NCBI RefSeq assembly: GCF_010448835.1
Contig: NZ_CP048409.1
Location: 2,736,001 to 2,800,000, forward strand
DNA from: Draconibacterium halophilum
Lineage (GTDB): Bacteria > Bacteroidota > Bacteroidia > Bacteroidales > Prolixibacteraceae
Direction: 5' to 3'
DNA: 64,000 nt
The first letter of the stretch is position 1. Each line of letters starts with the position of its first letter. A program made the position numbers and the translations under genes. Of the stretch, positions 20,001 to 27,502 are shown one piece after another. Below the pieces are notes generated by a model. It was not told the DNA's origin, searched no databases, and worked only from the letters and a program-made list of their open reading frames with translations.

Positions 20001-20080
20001 ATATGGAAGAACCATCAACACGACTAAAGGCGCCGGATAAAAGTCGGTTGTTGGGGGCGAATTATGTAGAGAATGTGTAG
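17075..20080 (+). CDS. error-prone DnaE-type DNA polymerase III alpha subunit
   Basis: A 1001-residue C-family polymerase, about 150 residues shorter than replicative DnaE. An N-terminal PHP domain (1-200) begins CHTYYSYKFGTLS, then MTDINN: some usual metal His/Asp positions are replaced, so proofreading is unlikely. The polymerase core has GRGSGANSMVAYLL and the catalytic PDFDIDF (Asp345, Asp347). Later come the helix-hairpin-helix region and a C-terminal OB fold (VAIIGSLVHVKRTRT, about 905-985). Location after dinB and a divergent S24 repressor indicates a translesion role like DnaE2, not chromosome replication. No imuA is present. Confidence 0.9.
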   Translation: MLLNCHTYYSYKFGTLSIDELIDEAIGKGYNSLVMTDINNTSATIDFIRRCQGKDLRPIVGIDFRNGAQQQYIGIARNNSGFQKLNEHLTMHLHEDADFSERAPEMEDVYFIYPVGKVHPKLLRENEFVGVKPTQISKIFGDLRNFRDKLVVLPPVTFRNKRDFNIHRLLRTMDNNTLLSRLPKSEEASPDEIMFPQEKIREVFHDFPDIIENTQRLINSCSIHFAFKKNKNKKCFTASPEEDFELLTKLANDGLKYRFGNPSDVVVARMEKELQVIRQMDFAAYFLINWDLIEYARREGCYYVGRGSGANSMVAYLLRITDVDPIELDLYFERFINPSRKSPPDFDIDFASRDRDHITRYIFDRHGWDHTALVGTYITFQYKSVVRELGKVFGLPAHEIEKLQKLNSLNGIDDIGRLVLQYSKLIHGFPSHLSVHSSGILISEEPISAYSATIMPPKGFPTVHFSMLEAEDIGFAKFDILGQRGLSKIQDAIQLAQENAGVEIDIHDLKTFKEDQQIKELLKCGNTIGCFYVESPAMRMLLTKLEADDYLRLVAASSIIRPGVAQSGMMREYILRYRDRSRCVAAKAEAPELYKLLEETYGVMVYQEDVIKVAHLFAGLTLAEADILRRGMSWKFKQRNEFGKIKDKFFSNCAERGYALDLVKRVWEQIESFANYAFSKGHSASYAVESFQALFIKAYYPLEYIVATINNGGGFYRTELYVHEARMHGATIFPPCVNRSEKQTVIEGKVIHLGLGFLKSLETNTVNAILKERYRGGYFHSLQDFLERVPISLEQLSILIRVGAFNFTRKSKKELLWNAHFILSKSKKTTPERTLFKQKVKEFKIPELYYHPLENAYDEIELLGFPVTCSPFHLLENMQLPPTTAADLAFLINQNVAIIGSLVHVKRTRTNDGKTMSFGVFIDFKGHWIDTVQFPEIAARYPFSGGGCYLIKGKVVEEFGFLSIEAAEIYRLPNENMEEPSTRLKAPDKSRLLGANYVENV

Positions 20081-20112
20081 ACTTGAGTTTGATATTAGTA
20101 ATTCGATTTCTG

Positions 20113-20372
20113 CTAAGGATTTTCACATTCAAGAATACCGATAGTTTCCAGATCGCTTGCAGCTAAATGAACTGGATTTTTATCATATAGCTCCCAAAGT
20201 TCTACTCCTTTTACCTTTTCTTTTAGCCTAACTCTAAAAACTGGTGCTTGATAATTTTTTCAGCGACAAACTTTGATGCTACTTCTGAAGTAGCAATGTA
20301 GTACCATTTACTATTTTGTTTCGTGTAAAGCTGGTGATTTCCTGCTGCTCCAATTAATTTTCCTCTTGCCAT
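20113..20372 (-). CDS. small hypothetical protein, frameshifted
   Basis: Not visible as one open frame. From the ATG at 20372 the frame reads MARGKLIGAAGNHQLYTKQN and then KWYYIATSEVASKFVAEK. After a run of six T (20255-20260 on the plus strand) it must shift by one to continue NYQAPVFRVRLKEK to LECENP and a stop at 20113. Adding one base gives exactly 86 residues. The mixed charge and continuous coding sense on both sides of the run argue for a real gene. I recognise no family; it is unrelated to the flanking genes. Confidence 0.5.
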
Positions 20373-20657
20373 TTTTATTATCTTAATTATTATTCGTAAA
20401 GATACGAAATAAAAAAATTGCCATAAAAAAAGCTTTAGCCTTTAATCTTACTTTAACGACTAAAGCCCTTTTCTTTTGAGATGTCAGCAATCACCGCACT
20501 AAAGTACGGAGCAAAAAACATTGATTTCTCTTTGTGGCTTAGTGTCTTTGTGTTTAAAACAAACCACTAAGCCACAAAGAACACGAGACTTTTACTAATA
20601 TCTTTTCGATTTCAAATTTCTTCTAGCTACATTTGAGTTTCATCAAAATTAAACTCA
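20373..20657. other. intergenic region with two inverted repeats
   Basis: GCTTTAG (20431-20437) and CTAAAGC (20461-20467) form one imperfect hairpin beside A/T runs. A second, perfect 16-bp pair is listed separately at 20529-20580. No coding frame seen. The GTG start of the downstream dehydrogenase lies at 20658. Confidence 0.5.
20529..20580. repeat. perfect 16-bp inverted repeat
   Basis: TCTTTGTGGCTTAGTG and its exact complement CACTAAGCCACAAAGA, 20 bases apart. There is no T-run after the stem in either direction, so it is probably a palindromic intergenic repeat rather than a terminator. Confidence 0.75.
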
Positions 20658-21698
20658 GTGAAGGCGGTTTACTACGAAGAATTTCAGGGAAGAGTTGATG
20701 TAAGGGAAGTCCCCAATCCAACAGTTTCGTCCGACAGTGTGATTATAAAAGTTGGAGCTACCGGACTTTGTCGCAGCGACTGGCACGGTTGGATGGGGCA
20801 CGATCCGGATATTGTTTTGCCTCATGTTCCCGGTCATGAGTTGGCCGGAACAATTGCTGAAGTTGGATCAGAAATAAAAAACTTTAAGGTTGGCGATCGG
20901 GTTACTGTTCCCTTTGTCAGTGGTTGCGGCTGTTGTCCCGAATGCCAAACGGGCAATCAGCAGGTTTGTGATAACCAGTTTCAACCGGGATTTACGGCCT
21001 GGGGATCGTTTGCCGAGTTCGTGGAAATAAAATATGCGGATATTAACCTGGTACATTTACCCGATGAAATAGATTTTGTTACAGCTGCCAGCCTTGGATG
21101 CCGCTTTATCACCTCTTTTCGTGCGGTAATCGATCAGGGAAAAGTTACAGCCGGACAATGGGTGGCCGTGTACGGTTGTGGAGGAGTTGGACTCTCGGCC
21201 ATAAACATTGCAGCCGGAGCAGGAGCCAATGTAATTGCCATTGATATTGATGATAAGAAATTGCAATTGGCTCAAAAACTGGGTGCAAGCATTCAAATCA
21301 ACGCTAAAAATACACAGGATGTTCCTGCTGAAATTATAAAAGTTACAGGTCGCGGCGCGCATCTTTCTATTGATGCGCTGGGCAGCCAGGAAACCTGTTT
21401 TAATTCCATTTCCTGTCTGCGAAAACGGGGAAAACATGTACAGATTGGTTTAACTACAGCCGATCATAAACACCCAAAAGTACCGATGGATAAAGTCGTT
21501 GCTCACGAGATTGAAATCTTCGGTAGCCATGGAATGCAGGCATTTCGCTACAATGCTGTTTTTGAGATGATAAAAGCCGGCAAAGTACATCTGGAGTTGA
21601 TGTTAGGACAAACCATTTCGCTTGAAGAAGCACCGGAAGCATTAATGATTATGAATAACTTTGAAAATACCGGAGTTACAGTTATCGATAAATTTTAA
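20658..21698 (+). CDS. zinc-dependent alcohol dehydrogenase (MDR family)
   Basis: 346 residues from a GTG start. A medium-chain NAD(P)-dependent dehydrogenase: catalytic zinc ligands in TGLCRSDWHG and PGHELAGTI, structural zinc cysteines in GCGCCPECQTGNQQVC, and a Rossmann nucleotide motif GCGGVGLSAINIA. The substrate is uncertain; similar proteins are annotated as alcohol or L-threonine/sorbitol-type dehydrogenases. Followed after 64 bases by the nitrilase-family gene, with a repeat hairpin in between. Confidence 0.9.
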   Translation: MKAVYYEEFQGRVDVREVPNPTVSSDSVIIKVGATGLCRSDWHGWMGHDPDIVLPHVPGHELAGTIAEVGSEIKNFKVGDRVTVPFVSGCGCCPECQTGNQQVCDNQFQPGFTAWGSFAEFVEIKYADINLVHLPDEIDFVTAASLGCRFITSFRAVIDQGKVTAGQWVAVYGCGGVGLSAINIAAGAGANVIAIDIDDKKLQLAQKLGASIQINAKNTQDVPAEIIKVTGRGAHLSIDALGSQETCFNSISCLRKRGKHVQIGLTTADHKHPKVPMDKVVAHEIEIFGSHGMQAFRYNAVFEMIKAGKVHLELMLGQTISLEEAPEALMIMNNFENTGVTVIDKF

Positions 21699-21701
21699 CA
21701 T

Positions 21702-21747
21702 GTTGCCAAGAACGTCATCGTGAACTGGCTTCAGCATGACGTGCAAC
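21702..21747. repeat. palindromic intergenic repeat
   Basis: ACGTCAT (21712-21718) pairs with ATGACGT (21736-21742); GTGAA/TTCAG extends it inward and GTTGC/GCAAC outward with a bulge. This type of hairpin is common between genes in this phylum. It may act as a weak bidirectional terminator. Confidence 0.6.
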
Positions 21748-21762
21748 ACAAACTATTGAGAA

Positions 21763-22530
21763 ATGGAAAACCTTAAAATAACCATAATCCAACCCGATAT
21801 TATCTGGGAAAACTCAGAGGTAAACCTGGAAAAATATTCAGAGAAGCTTGAAGATATCAACGAAACAGATGTAATCATTCTTCCCGAAATGTTTACAACC
21901 GGTTTTTCAATGCAGTCCGAAAAATTAAAGGAAAAAATGGATGGACCAGCTGTAAAATGGATGCAGCATATAGCTTCAACGAAGGATGCAGCTGTTGTTG
22001 GAAGCCTGATTATTGAAGAGGAAGGAAAAATATACAACCGGGCACTTTGGGTTTCCCCCGAAAGAAAAATTGAAACTTACGACAAGCGCCATTTATTCAG
22101 CATGGGCCAAGAGCATTTGCATTATGCAGCTGGCAAAAATAGATTAATTGTGGAATACAAAGGTTGGAAATTCTGTCCTCAAATTTGCTACGATCTGCGT
22201 TTTCCGGTGTTTTCACGAAATCTGGAAGATTACGATGTGGTTATCTATATGGCTAACTGGCCATCGCCACGTCACCATGTTTGGGAAAATCTACTTATTT
22301 CACGGGCCATTGAGAATCAAGCCTATTGTTTTGGTATAAACCGTGTGGGAACAGACGGAACAGGTTTAAAATACCTTGGCGACTCCGCTTTTATTTCTCC
22401 AAAAGGAAGGGCTGATTTTATGGGGGCCGAAGAAGCTGTTAAAACCTTTGAAATTTCTTATACTGAATTACACGAGTTCAGAAAAAAATTCCCTTTACTT
22501 AACGACCGCGATAAATTTACTATTCTCTAA
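21763..22530 (+). CDS. carbon-nitrogen hydrolase, omega-amidase (YafV/Nit2)-like
   Basis: 255 residues with the nitrilase catalytic triad: Glu in ILPEMFTTGF (about 42), Lys in YDKRHLF (about 108) and Cys in ICYDLRFP (about 143). Length and the ending NDRDKFTIL fit bacterial YafV, which hydrolyses 2-oxoglutaramate (metabolite repair in methionine salvage). A different small amide substrate is possible. No signal peptide. Confidence 0.88.
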   Translation: MENLKITIIQPDIIWENSEVNLEKYSEKLEDINETDVIILPEMFTTGFSMQSEKLKEKMDGPAVKWMQHIASTKDAAVVGSLIIEEEGKIYNRALWVSPERKIETYDKRHLFSMGQEHLHYAAGKNRLIVEYKGWKFCPQICYDLRFPVFSRNLEDYDVVIYMANWPSPRHHVWENLLISRAIENQAYCFGINRVGTDGTGLKYLGDSAFISPKGRADFMGAEEAVKTFEISYTELHEFRKKFPLLNDRDKFTIL

Positions 22531-22639
22531 TAATCCACTTCTGATTGTTATAACCCTACTTCTTTAAACTAAAATATTAGTTGTTTAATGGTCATATAAT
22601 CAGATAGATGAATGGCGTGTGTTGAAATTAACTAAGGAT

Positions 22640-22674
22640 TTAGTTTGTAAACTAATAGTTTAGTTATATATTTG
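22640..22674 (+). promoter_or_regulatory. promoter with overlapping operator upstream of the TonB/BlaI operon
   Basis: TTTG (22644-22647), 19 bases, TATATTTG (22667-22674): a full consensus match. The dyad TTAGTTT-GT-AAACTAA (22640-22655) covers the -33 element, and AAACTA-A-TAGTTT follows in the spacer. The core TAGTT-N4-AACTA recurs upstream of blaI, so the BlaI-like protein of this operon may bind here. Confidence 0.65.
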
Positions 22675-22777
22675 TTTTGAAATCATGATTAAAAGATAGC
22701 TTCACGAAAAGCAGGAACTGGTACTATTAATGAACGGTAAAAAAATAGAGTATTAACCAGTAAAATCTAAAAAAATC

Positions 22778-23467
22778 ATGGAAGTAAAAAAAGCTAAAAA
22801 AGCTGATTTGGAAAAGAAACGAAACACGTTTTTTTTAATTGGTTTAGTTGTGGCACTATCGGGAACTTTGTTGGCTTTTGAGTGGACAACAAAGCCCTCA
22901 GGAGCTGATTCACTCGGTGTTATTGAAACAATGGAAGTGGAAGAAGAATTTATTCCTGTTACACGAGAACAGGAGATAAAACCACCACCACCGCCACCGC
23001 CGCCCAAGGTTGTGGAAGTTTTAAATATTGTTGATGATGAAGTAGAGATTGAGAATGAATTGGAAATTGAGGATTCAGAAGCAGATGAAGAAACGGTAAT
23101 TGATATTGAGCCTTTAATTGAGGCAGCAGAGGAGAAAGAAGATGAAACGGACAAGATCTTTATTATTGTGGAAGAACCTGCGGAGTTTCCAGGCGGTACA
23201 CGTGCACTATATCAATACATCAGTAATAATGTTCGTTATCCGGTAGTGGCTCAGGAAAATGGAATCGAGGGTACGGTATATTTAAAGTTCGTGGTTGATG
23301 AACAGGGAAAAGTGAGTGGTGGTGAAGTGCTCCGCCACATTGATCCTTCGCTCGATAAAGAAGCATTACGGGTAATTAACAGTTTGCCGCGTTTTAAACC
23401 CGGGAAGCAAAGAGGTAAACCCGTTAAAGTGTACTACAATGCAAAGATAACTTTTGATTTGCAGTAA
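22778..23467 (+). CDS. TonB-family energy transducer
   Basis: 229 residues: one N-terminal membrane anchor (about 24-42), a proline stretch PPPPPPPPK and a long acidic linker (about 68-135) to span the periplasm, and a C-terminal TonB domain (140-229, EFPGGTRALYQYISNNVRYP to AKITFDLQ). It would couple the proton-motive force, through ExbBD not present here, to TonB-dependent transporters. The leader is about 97 bases. First gene of the BlaI-M56 operon. Confidence 0.9.
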   Translation: MEVKKAKKADLEKKRNTFFLIGLVVALSGTLLAFEWTTKPSGADSLGVIETMEVEEEFIPVTREQEIKPPPPPPPPKVVEVLNIVDDEVEIENELEIEDSEADEETVIDIEPLIEAAEEKEDETDKIFIIVEEPAEFPGGTRALYQYISNNVRYPVVAQENGIEGTVYLKFVVDEQGKVSGGEVLRHIDPSLDKEALRVINSLPRFKPGKQRGKPVKVYYNAKITFDLQ

Positions 23468-23501
23468 GAAAACGATATTATACTATTATAAAATACTAAT
23501 T

Positions 23502-24269
23502 ATGAGAATATTACGGTTGTTGTTCGTGTTTGTGTTTTTGGGTTTTTTATCATTGAATGCGTTAGCACAAGATGATGAAAACAAAAATGACAATGTGTTT
23601 TTTATTGTTGAAGATATGCCGGAATACCCTGATGGTGAGGAAGCTTTGCGCAATGATATCGCGGCATTAGTGAAATACCCGGCAAAAGCTAAAGAAAATG
23701 GAATTCAGGGAAAGGTTTACGTTTCATTTAATGTGAATGAAAAAGGGGAAATAGAAGATGCAGTAATCGCTCGTGGTGTTGATCCTTCGCTGGATAAAGA
23801 GGCATTGCGTGTTGTGAATGAACTTGAAAAAACATGGAAACCAGGAAAACAAAGAGGAGTGGCTGTTAAAGTTCGCTATACATTGCCCATCAATTTTGCA
23901 TTGGATGGAGGTTCTTCAAAACAGAAAAAAATCGCCAGAGGAGAAGGATCTGATGCCATATTTTTTATTGTGGAAGATATGCCTGAATTTCCCGGAGGAG
24001 ACGAAGCTTTAAGAAAGTATATTGCCAATGCGATTACTTATCCTGAGATTGCCCACACGAAAGAAATCGAAGGCAAAGTGTATGTTTCGTTTGTTGTTGA
24101 AAAAGATGGCTCCATCGGCAATGCGAAAATAGAGCGTGGTGTCGATCCATCACTGGATAAAGAGGCGCTTCGTGTAGTTAAAAGTCTTCCAAAGTGGAAA
24201 CCCGGAAAACAGCGTGGAGAACCGGTTCGCGTTCAGTACACCGTTCCCATAAATTTTGCATTGAATTAA
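23502..24269 (+). CDS. secreted protein with two tandem TonB C-terminal domains
   Basis: From the ATG at 23502 there is a signal peptide (MRILRLLFVFVFLGFLSLNALAQ) and then two copies of the TonB-C domain (about 30-130 and 150-255). Each copy begins FFIVEDMPE, has GKVYVSF and DPSLDKEALRVV, and ends PINFAL. There is no membrane anchor or proline linker, so it is a free periplasmic protein rather than a classical transducer. The copies are closely related to those in the neighbouring genes, indicating local domain duplication. It may compete for or bind TonB boxes; function unknown. Confidence 0.85.
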   Translation: MRILRLLFVFVFLGFLSLNALAQDDENKNDNVFFIVEDMPEYPDGEEALRNDIAALVKYPAKAKENGIQGKVYVSFNVNEKGEIEDAVIARGVDPSLDKEALRVVNELEKTWKPGKQRGVAVKVRYTLPINFALDGGSSKQKKIARGEGSDAIFFIVEDMPEFPGGDEALRKYIANAITYPEIAHTKEIEGKVYVSFVVEKDGSIGNAKIERGVDPSLDKEALRVVKSLPKWKPGKQRGEPVRVQYTVPINFALN

Positions 24270-24286
24270 TCGTGTAATAAAATGAG

Positions 24287-24335
24287 CTGTACCTAAATTA
24301 ATAGTTTTCTAACTAATTTTTTAGGTACAGTTTTT
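24287..24335 (+). promoter_or_regulatory. long dyad between the TonB genes and blaI
   Basis: Perfect 11-bp arms CTGTACCTAAA and TTTAGGTACAG, 22 bases apart, followed by TTTTTG, so it could be a terminator of the upstream genes. The loop contains TAGTT-TTCT-AACTA (24302-24315), the same TAGTT-N4-AACTA core as at 22641, and may be the BlaI operator for its own promoter. Confidence 0.5.
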
Positions 24336-24368
24336 GTAGTTTAGCAAAAATCATATTAAACGAACAAA

Positions 24369-24755
24369 ATGAAGGAACTTACTAAAGCCGAAGAACAGGT
24401 GATGCAGTTGCTCTGGAAACTCGAAAAAGCATTTGTAAAAGACATTATTGAGGAAATGCCTGTTCCAAAACCTGCATACAATACGGTTTCTACGATTATT
24501 CGTATTTTAGAAAAAAAAGGTTTTGTGGGACATAATGCCTATGGCAAAACTCATCAGTATTTTCCTTTAATCTCGCGCAAAGAATATACACGTTCGTTTA
24601 TGAAGAACTTTATGCGAAATTATTTCAGCGGATCGTTTCAGGAAATGGTTTCGTTTTTTGCCAAGGAAGACAATATGAGCATGTCGGAATTGGATGAAAT
24701 GATGGAAGATGTTAAACGCGATATAGAAAACGAAAACCGGGAGACCGATGAATAA
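24369..24755 (+). CDS. blaI: BlaI/MecI-family transcriptional repressor
   Basis: 128 residues with a winged-helix start (LTKAEEQVMQLLWKLEKAFVKD, YNTVSTIIRILEKKGF) and a C-terminal dimerisation/cleavage region. BlaI repressors bind palindromic operators and are cut after a partner BlaR1 sensor is activated. Here it overlaps the BlaR1-like M56 gene by 8 bases, so the pair is translated together. No beta-lactamase gene is near, so the target is probably this envelope operon itself. Confidence 0.92.
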   Translation: MKELTKAEEQVMQLLWKLEKAFVKDIIEEMPVPKPAYNTVSTIIRILEKKGFVGHNAYGKTHQYFPLISRKEYTRSFMKNFMRNYFSGSFQEMVSFFAKEDNMSMSELDEMMEDVKRDIENENRETDE

Positions 24756-26166
24756 TTTGGTAAATTTTATTATTGAATCGGGGATAAGCCTTGCGCTGCT
24801 ATCGCTTATTTACCTGCTGTTTTTACGGAAAGAAACATTTTTTCGCCTAAACCGGCTTTTCCTGCTATTCTCGATTTTGTTTTCGGTAATTCTGCCGTTT
24901 TTGCATTTTAGGGTTTACGCACCGCAATCGAATATGCTGGCCGAAGTTACGGTAACTCCTTACCGTAATGTGCTGGAAGCGGTTACCATTTATGGCCAGG
25001 ACCTTTCTGGGGCAATGGTAAAATCAATCAGTTCAAGCAAGATAATCATTCTTATCTACTTGCTCGGCCTGTTTTTTTTCCTCGGAAGAATGATTTTTAG
25101 GATTATTCAGATTTTAAGGATCATCTCAAAAAATGAGGTTCAACGCATTGATAATTATCGTTTTGTATTAGTTGACAAAGAATTTAGTCCCTTTTCATTT
25201 TTAGGCTATATTTTTATCAATCCGAACATGAAGAAGAAGCCGGGTTACGAAAAGATGGTGACACACGAAATGGAGCACATTAAGCAAGGGCATACATTTG
25301 ATGTATTAATTCTTGAAATTCTTACTGTATTCCAGTGGTTTAACCCATTTATGTGGATGCTTAAACGTGCTATCCGCGAAAACCACGAATACCTGGCAGA
25401 TCATGCGGTTCTTAATTCCGGGATAAGTTTAGGACAATATAAGCAATTGCTTTTAAGTCAGGCTGTTGGCATGCAGTTGGATATTGCCAATAATTTCAAT
25501 TCTTCGCTGGTTAAAAAGCGTATTCAAATGATTTCAAGAATTAGGTCTTCAAAACTGGCCAACCTGAAATATATATTGGGTTTTGTTTCATTATTGGCAT
25601 TGGTTGTAATTTTTGCCTGCGAACAAAAAGAAACATTACAAGTCACTAAAATAGAGGACAGTAATGAACGAAAAATTACGGTTCGATTGCTCGATGACCG
25701 AATGAGACTGGAGGGGAATCAGGAAGATCTGGAGTATTTGCATGGTTTACTCAATGAAAAAAATAAATACGAATTTGATACGGATAGTACCGGAGCTGTT
25801 TTTCTTGTAAAAAGTAAAGAGCAGCAACCACTTCAGTTAGATAAAGAAGATCAGGTATTTTTTATTGTTGAAGAAATGCCGGAATTCCCGGGAGGCGATT
25901 TGGCTTTGCGTAAATACATTGCTAACTCCATTAAATATCCGGATATAGCTATCGAAAATGGAATTCAGGGAAAAGTTTATGTAACTTTTGTAGTAACTTC
26001 TGAAGGCCAAATAGCAAATACCAAAATCGCCCGCGGAGTTGATCCTTCGATTGATAGAGAAGCTGTTAGGGTAGTCAATTCGTTACCAAAATGGAAGCCC
26101 GGTTATCAGCGCGGAAAACCGGTTAATGTAAGTTACACGGTGCCAATTAACTTTGTTCTTCAATAG
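24748..26166 (+). CDS. BlaR1-like M56 membrane metallopeptidase fused to a TonB C-terminal domain
   Basis: 472 residues. Several membrane helices (about 7-26, 35-53, 98-122, 275-293) surround a zinc-protease core HEMEH (173-177) with the third ligand in NHEYLADH. A periplasmic TonB-C domain follows (about 373-472: FFIVEEMPEFPGGDLALRKY to NFVLQ), nearly the same as in the preceding gene. It lacks a penicillin-binding domain; TonB-C takes the position of a sensor. Inference: envelope state is sensed, BlaI is cleaved and the operon is induced. Confidence 0.9.
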   Translation: MNNLVNFIIESGISLALLSLIYLLFLRKETFFRLNRLFLLFSILFSVILPFLHFRVYAPQSNMLAEVTVTPYRNVLEAVTIYGQDLSGAMVKSISSSKIIILIYLLGLFFFLGRMIFRIIQILRIISKNEVQRIDNYRFVLVDKEFSPFSFLGYIFINPNMKKKPGYEKMVTHEMEHIKQGHTFDVLILEILTVFQWFNPFMWMLKRAIRENHEYLADHAVLNSGISLGQYKQLLLSQAVGMQLDIANNFNSSLVKKRIQMISRIRSSKLANLKYILGFVSLLALVVIFACEQKETLQVTKIEDSNERKITVRLLDDRMRLEGNQEDLEYLHGLLNEKNKYEFDTDSTGAVFLVKSKEQQPLQLDKEDQVFFIVEEMPEFPGGDLALRKYIANSIKYPDIAIENGIQGKVYVTFVVTSEGQIANTKIARGVDPSIDREAVRVVNSLPKWKPGYQRGKPVNVSYTVPINFVLQ

Positions 26167-26236
26167 CCTCATTAAAATAGTAGTATTAAAATGCCTCTTT
26201 AAATGACAACCCACTTTTTAATAAATAAAACAGAAC

Positions 26237-27487
26237 ATGCGTTTTAAACTTTACACGATATTCCTTATAATGCTCTGTACTGCAACTACGTCGTTTGCAC
26301 AGCGCAAAATAGATATACTATTAATTGAAAAAAACTACGATAAAGCACTGCTGGAGATAGACAAAGAGCTGGCTGCAAATCCATCTTCTCAATTGTTCTA
26401 TAAAAAGGGGGTGGTTTATAAAAACTTACAGAACTACCAACAGGCCTTGGAGGTTTTTCTTACAGGACTTCAATACGATACCGATAACATGGCTATGCTG
26501 GAAGAAACAGCCGAATGTTTTTCCATTTTGGGTAACAACCAGGATGCGATTGCCTTTTATGAAAAAGCCTTGCAGGTTGAGCCCAATAATCTAGTACTTG
26601 CCGGAAAGCTAGGGCGTGTACATATCAACCTTGAAGAGTATAAAACGGCTTATAATGTTTTTTCCGAAATTTATGAAAAAGACTCGACTAATGTGTACTG
26701 GAACAAACAGTTAGCTTATTGTTCATTCCGCGTATTTCAGCGCGAAAAGGCGCGCGACCTTTATGAAAAAGTGCTTGAGGCGAATCCCCGCGATCATGGA
26801 ACTTACATAAATCTGATACATTGTTATAACTGGAAAAAGGAGGCCAACGCAATAATGGCTACCATCGATTCTGGTTTGGTACACTTTCCGGCTGATAAAG
26901 AGTTGCTGCTTGAAAGGGCGATGTTTTTTTATAAAACAAAACGTTATGGCCCGGCAATGTTGCAGTTTGAAAAGTACCTGGAGCAGGAAAAACAACCGGC
27001 TTTTGAAATATTGATGAATTACGGTATTAGCACTTACTTTGCCGAGCAGGAAGAAAAAGCACTCGACATATTTGGCGATTTAAAACGGATGAATCCAAAC
27101 GATCCGCTGGTGATGTACTACCAAAGTTTGTGTAATCGAAAACTCAAAAATTACGAGGATGCTATTGAGCTGATGACTTTTGCAATTGAAGCAACGGTAC
27201 CTGATTATGTGTCGGAAATGTATCATCACCTGGGGCAAATGTATGGGCAGCAACGAAAGTTTAAAGAATCGATAGAAGCGCTAAAAAAAGCTTATGAACT
27301 GAATCCGGGAAAAACCGAAGTGCTGTTTGAAATTGCTACTACTTACGAAGAATACAACTCGAATAAAACGCTGGCAATGAACTATTATCGCATTTATTTG
27401 ACAGAATCGGGTGCCGGAGCAAAAAATGCAATTTATGCGCTTGAGCGAATTGACCGATTAAAAGAAGATTTGTTTTTTGATGAATAA
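26237..27487 (+). CDS. secreted tetratricopeptide-repeat protein
   Basis: 416 residues with a signal peptide (cut near AQRKI) and about eight to ten TPR repeats (SQLFYKKGVVYKNLQNYQQALEVF, DAIAFYEKALQVEPNN, EKARDLYEKVLEANP). It is a protein-interaction scaffold, 70 bases after the M56 gene on the same strand and probably the last gene of that operon. The stop is 16 bases from the end of the convergent luxR gene. Confidence 0.85.
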   Translation: MRFKLYTIFLIMLCTATTSFAQRKIDILLIEKNYDKALLEIDKELAANPSSQLFYKKGVVYKNLQNYQQALEVFLTGLQYDTDNMAMLEETAECFSILGNNQDAIAFYEKALQVEPNNLVLAGKLGRVHINLEEYKTAYNVFSEIYEKDSTNVYWNKQLAYCSFRVFQREKARDLYEKVLEANPRDHGTYINLIHCYNWKKEANAIMATIDSGLVHFPADKELLLERAMFFYKTKRYGPAMLQFEKYLEQEKQPAFEILMNYGISTYFAEQEEKALDIFGDLKRMNPNDPLVMYYQSLCNRKLKNYEDAIELMTFAIEATVPDYVSEMYHHLGQMYGQQRKFKESIEALKKAYELNPGKTEVLFEIATTYEEYNSNKTLAMNYYRIYLTESGAGAKNAIYALERIDRLKEDLFFDE

Positions 27488-27502
27488 ATCGTGATCCTAC
27501 GA

